The position numbers and the translations under genes were made by a program. From positions 157,935,142-157,999,141 of the forward strand of contig NC_071354.1 in the NCBI RefSeq assembly GCF_943734655.1: a stretch of 64,000 bases of DNA, given 5' to 3'. Source of the DNA: Sabethes cyaneus. Its lineage: Eukaryota > Arthropoda > Insecta > Diptera > Culicidae. Of this stretch, positions 20,865 to 32,211 are shown piece after piece. Below the pieces are notes generated by a model, which worked only from the letters and a program-made list of their open reading frames with translations, made no database searches and was not told where the DNA came from. Numbering within the stretch: the stretch's first letter is position 1; the number at the start of each line of letters is the position of its first letter.

Positions 20865-22990
20865 TAAAGAAGGAGCTATTTCCAATATCACTCCAAGTGC
20901 AGTTAGGTTCTAAAATAAAAGGGTTTTCTTAAGTTTGAAGAAATCACAAAACATTTTGATATAGAGCATTGCTGAAGAGGTCGTCTCGAGGTCTCATATC
21001 GCGCAGAAGGTAAACGAGCACCTTCATCTGGTGTTAAAACCAAATGGAGAGCGGCTACCCAGGATCGCCGCAGAGTGCATAGTGGGTTCTTGCTCACGGC
21101 ACGTTTCTGTTTCTGGCAGAATGTACCTAGTGCATTATATCCTGCTTTTCTCAGTGTATAGAGATGTATTGATCAATAACTCTTAAACCCGCTGGAATAA
21201 AATCGATTTTTTCTACCACAAGAAAGCCATCTTATAGTGGACTCCGATGGCAGGTTATTTGGTTAGGATGAAATTTGCAGTTTAACCAATTTTTTTTATT
21301 GAAATGCACATTAAGATATTTTTCTTTTGGTGAAAAAATATTGAAACTAGCTCAGTGGAATTCAGAGATATCAACTTTTTCATCGATAAAATTAAAATGT
21401 CGTTTGTTGGACCAAATCGTTAAGAGAAAAGTCATATACTTTAAACAATTTACATGTCATCGTATATCTAATGAAAATAGTTTATTTATGGCAAAAATTA
21501 CTAACTTCATTCAAGTGGAATCCAGAGATATGAACTTGCACACTTTTTCATATCCAGAAAACTAGGGTTAAATGCCCTTATTTGGGCAAAAACTGATAGA
21601 AACAGATGCGTGCCATGAATAAACACTACAGCATTGAAACCCTTGCAAAAATATCTTTGTTTTGACTTCAAAAGATTGAATCTAGGTTAGTGCTATTATT
21701 AGCGGTATATATTAAGATATAAAAATAAAAGACTTTTTTTTCGAAAAAAGCCTAACTGTGCATTGGATGGTATTTACGGTATGCTTCTAATTATTGGTAA
21801 TTATTGGGCCTACTCTGTTGTTGTGTTACTGGACCTAATTTATTACCACGTAACGAATGTGTGATCATAGTAGTGTTTAATTAGTAAGGATTAGTGATAA
21901 TTTTTCCCTAAGATATGGAGAACAGAGGGTAGGCATAAAATAAAAGCAAGCTGAAGAATTAGTGCCGTACATTAATAAGTCTGAATAAATTGCACAAGCA
22001 CCGGCTCGATAAAGAGTCTAAGAGCTGTTACAATTCCATGCAGTCAATTACAGCTCTTACGAGTTACGACATGAAATATATTTTGCTAATCAGCATAGAT
22101 GACTTTACAGCCAAGAGGAATGAGTAAGCAGACGTTATTAAAAAATAACGAAAATAGCAGTGATCCTAAGTTACTTCTCTGAGGAACAACAACACCAGAC
22201 AGACTAGTGAAGTTGTATAACATTATATTTTCTAGATATCAGACATTCTTCAAGAACCTCTCCAAGATCTAACTGTAACTGCTAGGCGTACTAGAACAGC
22301 TTTCTACATCACTGGAGGTTACTTTTTTGAAGACAACTATGGGATCGTCGAGCGTATACTGTCAATGGTATACGCTACCGAGCGATTTTTTGTTTCCGGA
22401 AATATACAACCCGGGCAAAGGTAGAACTGTTAACTGATTTGGGAGATGAGGCCTCAAAATTTGTATGGCAGGAACTTCGAATTTATCCGTGGTACTAGTA
22501 AAAACTACAACCACAACGAACCATTAGTAAACGTACTAATGTACAACTTTCGTTATGATGTTTGTAGGGTTTCAAGATATCTGCTGTTTGAGAAGTTTTA
22601 TGTCCACGGGAAAAGATGGGGTGGTATATGAAATCACTTTCGCGTGCGCTACTCCTCTCTACTTCATAACTTAAAATATTGATTTAGGTCTATAACAAAT
22701 AACGCACGTAAATATCTTTTTTTGGGAGTGATGATGTGTCCAATGTTGCGAGTCGAGCGAGGAGCCTTTCACGCGAGTGAGTATGAGAAGCATAGCATTC
22801 AACGCTTACACCGTACACGCAAGCGTAAAACAAACAGCCACCGCTGCTGTGTGCAGACATTCTGCTACCTACACACTCGCGCAGGCACATCCTCACATCG
22901 TGTACCTGCACAGCTTATTCGCCAGTCAAATGACTCTTGAGCAATCAGCTGCCCGTAAGGCATAGTGGCGCACTGGGATATAGGTTTTGT
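20865..22990. other. AT-rich sequence, no supported gene
   Basis: Two loosely similar ~190-bp segments (GTGGAATTCAGAGATATCAAC at 21355 and GTGGAATCCAGAGATATGAAC at 21516) suggest an old tandem duplication. 22720-22965 is GC-rich and resembles 24060-24250 in reverse (GTCCAATGTTGCGA against TCGCAACACTGGAT), so an older TIR element may enclose the one at 22995-23957. No gene. Confidence 0.35.
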
Positions 22991-22994
22991 ATTA

Positions 22995-23957
22995 CCGTCA
23001 TCCGGGGATACTTGCAACACCGGGATTACTTGCAACACTTCTGCGTGCGCATCGCGCTTTGGATGGCTCTAACGCATTTGTTTGTTAACTAGTTATGGTA
23101 ACTTGTTTGTAGCCAATGCTGTTTTAAAAAAGTGAAGTTTACCCATTGTTTAGTTAGGTTTAATCCGTTATATTATTGTTTTGCCTGTTTTTATACGATT
23201 GGAAAGTAATTTCCCTTTCAGAATAGGAAAAATGGATGTGCAAAGTTGCGTCAGTTCATTGACGTGAAATTATTTTTTATCATTTGGTTCCTGTACACAA
23301 TTAGTGCATTATATAAGCTAACAAATAGCAACTTTTGCTGGCTAGCTAGCTTTGTTTATATTTTGAACTTGGAGAAGACACGAATAATTCGTGTTATTAC
23401 TTCCAATATGGCGCGGCTTGCAGCACTTGTGAAATAGATAATTATCGTAATGGACAGTATGTACAAAGTAAGTTTGCATCTGTACGATGTTATTTTGTCT
23501 ACTGCCATCTTCAGAGAAATTAAAATTGTGAAAAATTCTACGTGCCTTGAAACGGCATTTGAAGTTCGCCGACTGTTGCATTTTCACCGAATATCTTTAA
23601 AAAAGCGATAGACGACATTGGGAAACGAAACATGCCTCCAGTATCTCTTGTTTTACTACAAATAGACTAGAAATGTTTAAAAATAGTCATTCGCGGTTTG
23701 AAATCAAATTTAAAATTATAAGAAACACAAAATCAGAAAAATGTTGTAAGTAACCCCGTTTATTGGGTAACTTGCAACACCCCTCATTTCGGTTCATTCA
23801 ACAGATTCATTTAGTTGATATTTTTTCTCATAATCATAAATCAAAAGTACTGACCACTATTCAAGTTTTAGCTACTTACACTTGGACCTAAACGGTACAC
23901 TTCGAAAGTTATACCAAGTCAAAGTTCAAAAGTGTTGCAAGTATCCCCGGATGATGG
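22995..23957. mobile_element. TA-flanked TIR transposon, non-autonomous (963 bp)
   Basis: The ends CCGTCATCCGGGGATACTTG and its reverse complement (with one G/A change), extending to 26 bp with GCAACAC, lie at 22995-23020 and 23932-23957. TA flanks both sides (22993-22994, 23958-23959). Subterminal copies of ACTTGCAACAC occur inside both ends. No transposase frame is present. TA duplication points to the Tc1/mariner group by inference. Confidence 0.82.
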
Positions 23958-24289
23958 TACTTTTTCTTTTCATTTTTTCATTCTCGCCCTGGATTCTACT
24001 CACGGGCGGGAATGCAAAGCTTCGCGAGTAATCGGTTTCAGCAGCTCGGACTGTAGCGAAGAACGAGAGCAACGACCGTAGCTGTTAGCTAAACACACAC
24101 TCGCAAAAACGCGTCACAATGCATGAATAAGTACGAGCGAGAGTCCGAAAGGGTCGCTTATGCCGGCGCGTTCATTAGAATGAGTACGCGTGTGTGAGAA
24201 AATTAGACCACACAGGTGTTGGTTTCGCAACACTGGATGTGTTTGGCGCGAAGAATGTCAAACTGGATGAACTAGAAAATTTTGATATA

Positions 24290-24690
24290 TAGGTCAAAAA
24301 TATACTGGGTCGTTCAATGGTGGATGGGGCTTGCACCCACCTTGAGAATGAAGGAAATGTCGTTTACATACAACATAAAAAGAAGTGGTTCCAAATGAGT
24401 GCCACAGGACCACAGAAGTGACTTGAATTGGGTTCGAGCTCTTTTCTTTAAATTTAATTACTGGTGGTGAATAGTCAAATACGATTCAAGCCATTTCAAG
24501 TGCCCTGGCTTAATTCCAATTTTTTGGCAATTTGAAAAGCAGCATTGGTATGTCAATGCGATCAAATGCCTTGCTAAAGTGATTATAAAATGTTTTTGCA
24601 GGGTTTCCATTATCCGTTGCAATAAATGATTAGTCTACGAACTCCATTGATCGACTTAATATATTTTCGGCCTATGTATCGAAAATTTCT
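24290..24690 (-). pseudogene. decayed non-LTR reverse transcriptase fragment
   Basis: Reading the minus strand: LEFVD, FIATDNGNPAKTFYNHFSKAF, DRIDIPMLLFKLPKNW, then a diverged SPIQVTS...LLF block and VNDISFIL. These are the RT motif A and B region of a jockey/CR1-type element. Multiple stops and frameshifts are present. It is related to the pieces at 19300-19590 and 61200-61385. Confidence 0.6.
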
Positions 24691-24799
24691 AGTGCATCCA
24701 GTTTGTCATTCTTCGCACCAGATACTTCATCACCCAAAAAACTAAGGATTTATGTCATGAGTCCAAGTAAAGATAAAAAAGCACGTAAATACTCCAACA

Positions 24800-25880
24800 G
24801 AATATTCCGTCAAGTATATGAACCTAACCAGCTGCTACCGGAGTGAAAGTTTAGGTCAGCATCTTAATTGAAACTTACAAAAATACGACGGTAAATGTTT
24901 CTTACAACGTTAGGATGGTTTAGCTTTTAATCATCCAATCTTGAAAAACTTGAAATGCGTTCAACTTCAACTACATGCATTTCGAAAATTATTTATAACA
25001 TATGGTGTGACATTTACCGGATTAGGGAGAAACGAATAACAAGGAACCAAACAACTATGTAGTTCTTTGAACTTTTCTACTTTGCCGAAGAAGCAGAAGG
25101 TTCAATTTCACAACTACTACGGTATGACGTACCGTACCGTTACCGTCAGGCCGTGTTACCGTCGTGTGGGCTTTCCAATCAGCCGAAGTGCTAAAATACA
25201 TTAGCCATCATATCGTCGTCGTCCACAGGTGCAGAACGCGAACGGACCGGCGGCGATGTCATCATAGGTCAACAAGCCGGCAATCCAGTGTACGCAGTGG
25301 CACACAAGTCGCAACCGGTCAACCGCAATTTGTGCATAAATCGTAGCACGATTACTGCCGGTGAAAAAACAAACGCCTACGTGAAGCGGTTCTTTTGGGC
25401 AATTAACATGGACGTATAGTGCGTACTATTGCAACTACTGTGTGCTACTAACTATCGAGTTACTGAACGAGGATTTCAGATTGAGCGGTAGTAAATATAA
25501 TCCTTGTCATTTATAGTCATTTTCGGAACTGTGCGTGAAGAACTCCGAGGGTTTTTATCAAACCACCTCTCGATTGCGGACTAAATTCCATAACGCACAA
25601 TCAATTCCCGCCTAACCGTGTAGGTGTACCTACACCGTTCGTGCAATTAGTGTACAATCCGTGTAGTGGTTTGTGGCGCGTGCCACAATCTGGTTTGATC
25701 GAGATTGGATACGGTTGGCATGCATGGGGTGGCCTTAAGGGGGAAGATGCGTTCGCACAAAAGTTCGGTTTGGTATGTGCAATATTCGCTGCAGTGGCAA
25801 AAGCTTGTTTGGTGACTACCCGCATGGGTTTTAGCTGCATTTAAAGTTCAAATCTAGTTAGATTTTTCAGAAGTTTGCGT
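24800..25880. other. upstream region of the first cuticle gene
   Basis: No gene is supported. The 67- and 79-codon frames at 25601-25844 overlap on opposite strands and lack domains. Since 25884 starts the cuticle-gene promoter, this stretch may hold its distal control elements. Confidence 0.35.
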
Positions 25881-25883
25881 TCC

Positions 25884-25912
25884 TATATAAACTATAGACT
25901 ACTGCCGGACCA
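25884..25912 (+). promoter_or_regulatory. core promoter of the first cuticle gene
   Basis: TATATAA at 25884-25890 lies 28 bp before a probable start at A25912 (ACCAGCG). The leader to the ATG at 25979 would be about 67 nt. Confidence 0.65.
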
Positions 25913-25978
25913 GCGACAGATGACGAAGTGAATTAGATTGTACAACTTACTCTCAAGAGTTGCAAATATCCAAACACC

Positions 25979-26492
25979 ATGAACAAGCAAATGGTGAGCT
26001 ATTCGGTTATCGATGCTAGACTAGCTTTTTCATATTTCTTTTTTTGTATTTCTACAGGCACTATGGCTGATGGCAGCTACATGTGCTTTGGCTGCTCCAC
26101 AGCGAAAAAATGGGATCTCCTCCTCGAATGGCGGAGCGGAAAGTAGTGCCACCATAGTCAAACAGGACCAGCTGCTTAACCCGGATGGATCCTACAGCTT
26201 CGCATACGAGACAAGCAACGGGATCAAAGCATCGGAAAGCAGCCCAGACGGGGCTAGCGCAACCGGAGAGTTTTCTTACACAGCCCCCGAAGGAGACAAA
26301 ATACAACTTGCTTACGTAGCTGACCAGGGGGGATTCCAGCCGCAGGGGGCTCATCTTCCGGTGGAACCCCCAGCTCCGGAACATGTCCTTAAGGGGCTGG
26401 AAATTATTCGAGCAAACCCGCCGAAGGATCCAGAATTTAATGCGGCTTTTCTGGAAGCCGTCATTGCCAGACTAAAGGCCCTGCAGGGTTGA
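25979..26492 (+). CDS. RR-1 cuticular protein (CPR family)
   Basis: Two exons: 25979-25993 (five codons, MNKQM) and 26058-26492, joined across a 64-bp phase-0 intron with GTGAGC donor and TTTCTACAG acceptor. The 149-residue protein has a signal peptide (cut near Ala18), then an RR-1 chitin-binding domain at about 49-106 with DGSYSFAYETSNGIKASES, GEFSYTAPEG, YVADQGGFQP and GAHLP. A short charged, probably helical tail follows (107-149, EHVLKGLEII...FLEAVIARL). RR-1 proteins are secreted by epidermis and bind chitin, typically in softer cuticle. The tail is longer than in the paralogue at 63498. Start is supported by the signal peptide and by splicing that matches the paralogue. Confidence 0.93.
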
Positions 26493-26606
26493 GAAAAAAA
26501 AAACGAAAGAAAGAACTGCTTCAAAAAGATTCGCCCCGTCTGGCCATCTTTCCGTGTCGTTCAACTTTTACTTTGTTCAATTTTGTTGCACAACTTCCTC
26601 AGAGCA

Positions 26607-26612
26607 AATAAA
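26607..26612 (+). terminator. polyadenylation signal AATAAA of the first cuticle gene
   Basis: AATAAA sits 115 nt after the stop codon. A second AATAAA near 26713 could serve as an alternative. Confidence 0.6.
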
Positions 26613-26619
26613 GAAAATT

Positions 26620-28320
26620 GCATTACCTACTTGGCTGCAGCCGGCGTCATTCAATGGGATGAGGAGCTCAATGAGTACCTACGTTGTCTTGTGCGTTCTT
26701 TCGATGAAATGTAATAAAGTGTCTCAACCCATATTGGTCGTTTATTCGAGCTGCTCTGCATTCGATAAATGACAAATAGGGATTCTGCCTTCGCGAAAAT
26801 AATCGCCGTCTGAGCTTAGTTGTAATTTTTAACTAAGCTCCAGCTAGCTGCATCATCTTGAGTTTTTCATTAAAAAGTGTTTTGTGGGACATCGAGGTTA
26901 AAATTTTTGTTTGCTCTATTCCGTTGCTGTTATAATTGTTGTTCAACAATTCGTTACATGGAAATTAACTGCTTTTATTTTGTAAGAAAGAAGACGTATG
27001 AAACTAGACGTTTCAAGGCATCCGCCTCTCAAAGTTCTTTCGTTGTTTGCTCCCCAAGAGATTAGGCCTGTTGCATACTCTGATGGTATTTAAGTAATGT
27101 AATCTCAAGAAACTCAAATAATCAAACTGTTAACAGGCAAAATTATCTACGACATGGAAACAACTGGTTGGATAGTCTTCACCGTCGTCGCCATTTCATT
27201 AGCAACAGTCCGCACCACTGAATGAGGCAACTGCTCGTGTCTTCTGTCAAGCACATATTGAGCACGGCACGGACTGCGTAGCAGCCTTTCAAGGCTATGA
27301 TTAAGCGGGCTGTCACCAGGCTGAGTAGGGTCTTCGGTAGGTAGGTATAACGCAGTTAAAACTAACCTGGATATCCAGGTGATGATGAAACACTGACCAT
27401 TCCTCGACTAAAGCTGGCGAAGAAAAGACTGAAACTGAAAGAAACATCAATGGATCAAACATCGACTGATTCTTCAAACGAAATTTCAAGACTGATAAAG
27501 CACAGACAGCAGCTGCAGTTAATTCTCTCAAGCAGTAAATTGCGGTTTATTATTGTGCGGATGAGTTACTGGATTAGAACAATCTAAGTGGAACATTTTA
27601 TATTTTTAGTATCTGACTTTACTGCCGCTACTCGCATAACAGTCTTATTTTTTATGCAGTTTCCTGATATAAACGGGACTGTTATGCGAATAGCGTCAGA
27701 TTATGTCGTTGTGGATGACAAAAAAGATAGTCACAGCTGATTTTTTTTAATGAGCATCCACCGCGGTAAGAATCTCCGCGATAAGAAGCTGGTCGCTGTC
27801 AACTTGCAGGTTGACAAAGCGATTGTCTTTACCGTGAACATTAGTAACTGGTCCGCCAATTACAATAAAAAGCTGCAAAACGCAGTATCAAACAAAACTT
27901 TTGAGGTCTTACATCGACCATACGTCTTTCCTCGTACTTTTGAAAATTGTTACGAATTACACTTGACGCGTTACTTTTGAACGTGGTTTCAAAAAACCTA
28001 CAAAAAGCATTATCCTCATTTTGTAGGTGTGTGCATGCAAAACGATGCCTCTATTTTGATTTTGACATTCAGTTATCAAAATGGCGTCCAAACAAGAGGA
28101 GCAACGTATCAAAACCTAGCCCCAACACGTCGAGTTATCGAGACTGTTGTTAAAACTAGCCAAATAAACTACCATACCAACGTAATAAAAATGTTCGGGA
28201 AACATTTTTCGACAGTCAGAAAACCTGGCTCGAATTTCGGAATGTGTTTTTTTTACACGCGAGGTTTTCTTTCATTCGATTTTCCGAATTTACGGGGAAG
28301 TGCTCTATGAGTGCTCAATT
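26620..28320. other. intergenic region with two small inverted repeats
   Basis: No gene is supported. A perfect 10-bp hairpin (GAGCTTAGTT at 26812-26821 with 26831-26840) and a longer one, 27627-27644 with 27677-27694 (17 of 18 paired) and outer TCTGAC/GTCAGA, are present. The second has the look of a small MITE. Short frames at 27750-28310 carry no domain. Confidence 0.4.
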
Positions 28321-28324
28321 TTAA

Positions 28325-29202
28325 CGCGTAGCAAATGGCAAATGGAGTATCAAATCACAGGATTTATCAATACGGGTTTCTGGTGGACTTTTGGATGTAT
28401 TTTGAGCCGATCTGGACATTCCGCTAAATTCGTTGTCGGTTCTCCCGGATCTCAAAAATGGCCATTTTGAATTTTCCATTTGGGAATATTGCAAATGGGG
28501 TATCACATCAAATGGGTTTGCAAAACGAATTCTTGGATGGACTTTTGGATGTATTTCGAGCTGATACGGACATTCTGGAGTATCCGTGGTCGTTTCTACC
28601 GGAACTCAAGATAGGCCATTATGAATTTTTTGGGCATATGGCAAATGGGGTAACAAATCACAGGATTTTTCAATAAAAGTTCCTGGGTGGACTTGTATTT
28701 TGAGCCTGTCAAGACATTCCGGAATATCCGTGATCGGTTTTACTGGAACTCAAGATTGGTCATTTTGATTTTTTTGGGAATATGGCAAATGGGGTATTAA
28801 ATCACAGTGGTTTTCAACACGAGCTCTTGGGAGAACATTTAGATGAATTTTGAGGGGATCTGGACATTCCGAAAAATCCATGATTGGTTCTACCGGATAT
28901 CAAAATTGGCCATTTTAAATTTTCTTCAGTAATATAGCAAATGGGATGTCAAACCAAAGAGGTTTTAAACACGAGTTCTTGGGAAAACATTTAGATGAAT
29001 TTTAGGTGAATCTGAACATTCCGGAATATCCGAGATCGGTTCTACCGGAACTCAAAAGTGGCCATTTTGAATTTTTTTGGGAATATGGTAAATGGGGTAA
29101 CAAATCAGAGGAGTTCTTGAGCAGACTTTTGGATGTATTTTGAGCTGATCTGGACATTCCGGAACATTCGTTGTCGGTTCTACGGCATCTCAAAATTACC
29201 CA
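28325..29202 (+). repeat. ~150-bp satellite array, block 1
   Basis: Units start with ATGGCAAATGGGGTATCAAA and recur near 28335, 28491, 28637, 28783, 28934 and 29085, so the period is about 146-156 bp. Each unit contains GACATTCCGGAATATCCG and GGTTCTACCGGAACTCAA. Copies differ by substitutions and small indels. The same array continues at 29706-29742, 29912-30101 and 31509-32045, having been split by insertions. Confidence 0.85.
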
Positions 29203-29204
29203 TA

Positions 29205-29701
29205 CACTCAAATCTCGTTTTACGTCCATTATTGGGGGGACGTAAAAAAACGGTCGTAAAAAAACTGGACGTTAATTAAAATTTTGGACGTAAAACGAGA
29301 GGACGTTAATTCAAATTTTAGATGTAAAACTAGAGGACGTTAATTCAAATTTTGGACGTAAAACGAGAGGACGTTAATTTAAATTTTGGACGTAAAAAAG
29401 TGGACGTTAATTCGAATTTTGGACGGAAAAAGTGAAGATGTTATTTTAAATTTTCTAAAACCACCTAATGATTTTTGACGACAACGTTAATTCAAATTTT
29501 GGACGTAAAACGAGAGGACGGTAATTCAAATTTCGGACGTAAAACGAGAGGATGTTAATTCAAATTTGGACGTAAAAAGGTGGACGTTAATTCAAATTTT
29601 GGACGTAAAACGAGAGGACGTGAATTCAAATTTCGGACATAAAAAAGGTGACGTAAAACGAAATCACGTAAAATGAATGAACGTAAAACGAGATTCTAGT
29701 G
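29205..29701. mobile_element. TIR element carrying an internal 34-bp tandem array
   Basis: The ends CACTCAAATCTCGTTTTACG and CGTAAAACGAGATTCTAGTG are inverted with two or three mismatches, and TA flanks both (29203-29204, 29702-29703). Nearly all the interior is a tandem array of GGACGTAAAACGAGAGGACG plus TTAATTCAAATTTT, about 34-35 bp and some 12 units, with one short unrelated break near 29455. The array motif GTAAAACGAGA is the same as the terminal repeat, so the array seems to have grown from an end. It sits inside the 150-bp satellite. Confidence 0.75.
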
Positions 29702-29750
29702 TATAAGGAATATGGCAATATGGCCGATGTAATATGGCAAATGAGGTATC

Positions 29751-29911
29751 TACAGAGACTATAGATTACGGAGGCGACAAGGCACTCAAAAACCGCTAAA
29801 TTTTGAATCATAACGGAGAATTACCTTCATTTGTGATGGTACTCTCCGTTTTAATTCAAAATTTAGCGATTTTTGAGTGCCCTGTCGCCTCTGTAAGCTA
29901 TAGTCTCTGCA
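29751..29911. mobile_element. hAT-like hairpin MITE (161 bp)
   Basis: Arms of about 75 bp, 29753-29826 and 29834-29909, pair almost completely around a loop under 10 nt. The terminus is TACAGAGAC / GTCTCTGCA. It is bordered by GAGGTATC (29743-29750) and GGGGTATC (29912-29919), an 8-bp target duplication with one change, as in hAT elements. The site lies in the satellite motif GGGGTATCAAA. RNA from it would be a near-perfect hairpin. Confidence 0.75.
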
Positions 29912-30101
29912 GGGGTATCAAAGCCGATCTGGACATTCCAGAATATCCGTCGACTGTCGGTTCTACCGGATCTTAAAATTGACCATTTTGAATTTTCCCT
30001 TTGGGAATATGGCAAATGGGGCATCAAATCAGAATTTTTCAATACCAGTTCCTAGGTGGACTTTTGGATGTATTTTGAGTCTATCAAGACATTCCGAAAT
30101 A
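29912..30101 (+). repeat. ~150-bp satellite array, block 2
   Basis: Slightly more than one unit of the array, between the hairpin MITE and the retroposon pair. Confidence 0.75.
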
Positions 30102-30826
30102 ATATTTTTTTTTGAAACGATGATTCTACAATTGATGAAGGGACGGTAAGGAAAAGTAATGAAGAAGGATTTTTTTCCGGGAATGAAGGGGAAGGGTGGA
30201 AAGGAAGGGGGGGGGCAATAGGCAGCTATGCTTAACAAGTTGTCATTGTGACTCCTATCTTTTGTCCAATGCTGGAAGGTGCATGGGTCGAACCAAGCTG
30301 TAATCAGAGATTATAACCGGATTTGAACCCACAACACCTGCCAGGGCGTGTCGCTCACTGGTACCCGTGTACCTTTGAACCACAGAGGCGCTGGACAAAA
30401 GAAGTCTGCACAACCCCCCTTATTAACCATAGCGACATGGGTTGGTCTATTTTTAGACACAAATTGTGCCTCTTCCTCCACCTACTGTAGAAACCACCGA
30501 CCGAGAAGTTTTAATCTAACGTGTTTTTACTTTCAGGACGACGACACTATGCAGGCCCTTACGACCTGCAAGGTACTGCGTGTGACGCTGTTCGTCCGAA
30601 AGTGTGTTAGTCCGCGTTTCTCAGCGCGGTTCTTCGGAGAAAGGCTCCGTTCCTATGACGATTGACCAAACTCGTGACTTTAGTCATGACCTTGAAATGC
30701 GGTCAGGCATATATTAATATTTTTTTTTTTTGAAACGATGATTCTACAATTGATGAAGGGACGGTAAGGGAAAGTAATGAAGAAGGATTTTTTTCCGGGA
30801 ATGAAGGGGAAGGGTGGAAAGGAAAG
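30102..30826 (-). mobile_element. tRNA-like retroposon, minus-strand arm of a head-to-head pair
   Basis: Read on the minus strand it runs TCATAGGAACGGAG ... GTTCAAAGGTACACGGG (A-box-like) ... GGGTTCAAATCCGG (B-box GGTTCRANNCC) ... ATCGTTTC and an A run at the left border. 30715-30826 repeats the 3' segment a second time. Pol III boxes plus an A run suggest a SINE-like element; the boxes lie mid-element rather than near the 5' end, which is unusual. The border CATTCCGAAATA matches CATTCCGGAATA at 31509-31520. Confidence 0.65.
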
Positions 30827-31508
30827 GCAATTGTAGAATCATCGTTTCAAAAAAAAAAAATATATGCCTGACCGCATTTCAAGGTCATGACTAAAGTCAC
30901 GAGTTTGGTCAATTGTCATAGGAACGGAGCCTTTCTCCGAAGAACCACGCTGAGAAACGCGGACTAACACGCTTTCGGACGAACAGCGTCACACGCAGTA
31001 CCTTGCAAGTCGTCGTCCTGAAAGTAAAAACATGTTAAATTAAAACTTCTCGGTCGGTGGTTTCTACAGTAGGTGGAGGAAGAGGCATTTGTGTTTAAAA
31101 ATAGACCAACCCATGTCGCTATGGTTAATAAGGGGGGTTGTGCAGACTTCTTTTGTCCAGCGCCTCTGTGGTTCAAAGGTACACGGGCACCAGTGAGCGA
31201 CATGCCCTGGCAGGTGTTGTGGGTTCAAATCCGGTTATAATCTCTGATTACAGCTTGGTTCGACCCATGCACCTTCCAGCATTGGACAAAAGATAGGAGT
31301 CACAACGACAACTTGTTAAGCATAGCTACCTATTACCCCCCCCCCCCTCCCCTTCCTTTCCACCCTTCCCCTTCATTCCTGGAAAAAAATCCTTCATTAC
31401 TTTCCCTTACCGTCCCTTCATCAATTGTAGAATCATCGTTTCAAAAAAAAAAATATTAATATATGCCTGACCGCATTTCAAGGTCATGACTAAAGTCACG
31501 AGTTTGGT
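30827..31508 (+). mobile_element. tRNA-like retroposon, plus-strand arm of a head-to-head pair
   Basis: It contains the same sequence as the arm at 30102-30720, in opposite orientation and nearly identical. It starts with CAATTGTAGAATCATCG, A run and a ~50-bp segment ending GAGTTTGGTCA, then a full unit, and ends with the same GAGTTTGGTCA segment. A-box and B-box-like motifs lie near 31165 and 31220. A third, internally deleted copy lies at 60888-61195. Confidence 0.65.
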
Positions 31509-32045
31509 CATTCCGGAATATCCGCGATCGGTTCTACCGGAACTCTAAATTGGCCGTTTTAAATTTTCTTCAGTAATATGGCAAATGGGGTTTCAAATCA
31601 AAGGTGGTTTCAACACGAGTTCTTGGATGGACTTTTGGGTGTATTTTGAGCCAATGCGGACATTCTGAAGTATCCGTGGTCGGTTCTACCGGAACTCAAA
31701 AGTGACCATTTTATTTATTTATTTTTGGGAATATGGCGAATGGGGTATCAAATCCCAGGAATTTTCAATACGAGTTCCTGGGTGAACTTTTGGATGTATT
31801 TTGTGTGGATCTGGGCATTCTGGAATATCCGTTGTTGGTTCTACCGAAACTCAAAATTGGCTATTTTGATTTTTTTTTAGTAATATGGCAAATGGGGTAT
31901 CAAATGAAAGATGTTTTCAACGTGAGGTTTTGGGTGGATATTTGGATATATTTTAAGCCGATTTGGACGTTCTGGAATACCCATTGTTGGTTCTACCAGA
32001 GCTCAAGATTGACCAGAAACAAGAGTATCAAATCACAGGATTTCT
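31509..32045 (+). repeat. ~150-bp satellite array, block 3
   Basis: Three more units (ATGGCRAATGGGGT near 31577, 31733 and 31886), then the array fades. Reading frame stays open across the units from 31733 to 32092. Confidence 0.8.
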
Positions 32046-32211
32046 CAACACAACAAAAATCGTCTTTTAGTTTTGAAAATGTTTTTCTTTAGACTATAAT
32101 ATTGGTTTTATTTTTTCCAGTAAGGCCATTACAAACATTTTATAAAGTTTTTGTCCTTCCGGTTTTCGGCCACTAAAGGGGGGGGGGGCGAAAAAAAAAC
32201 AGTGAATTTTT

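Noticed and set aside
30300..30400. tRNA gene
   Set aside because: A- and B-box-like motifs are present but stems do not pair well and the sequence is repeated within a retroposon; SINE-like origin is more likely.
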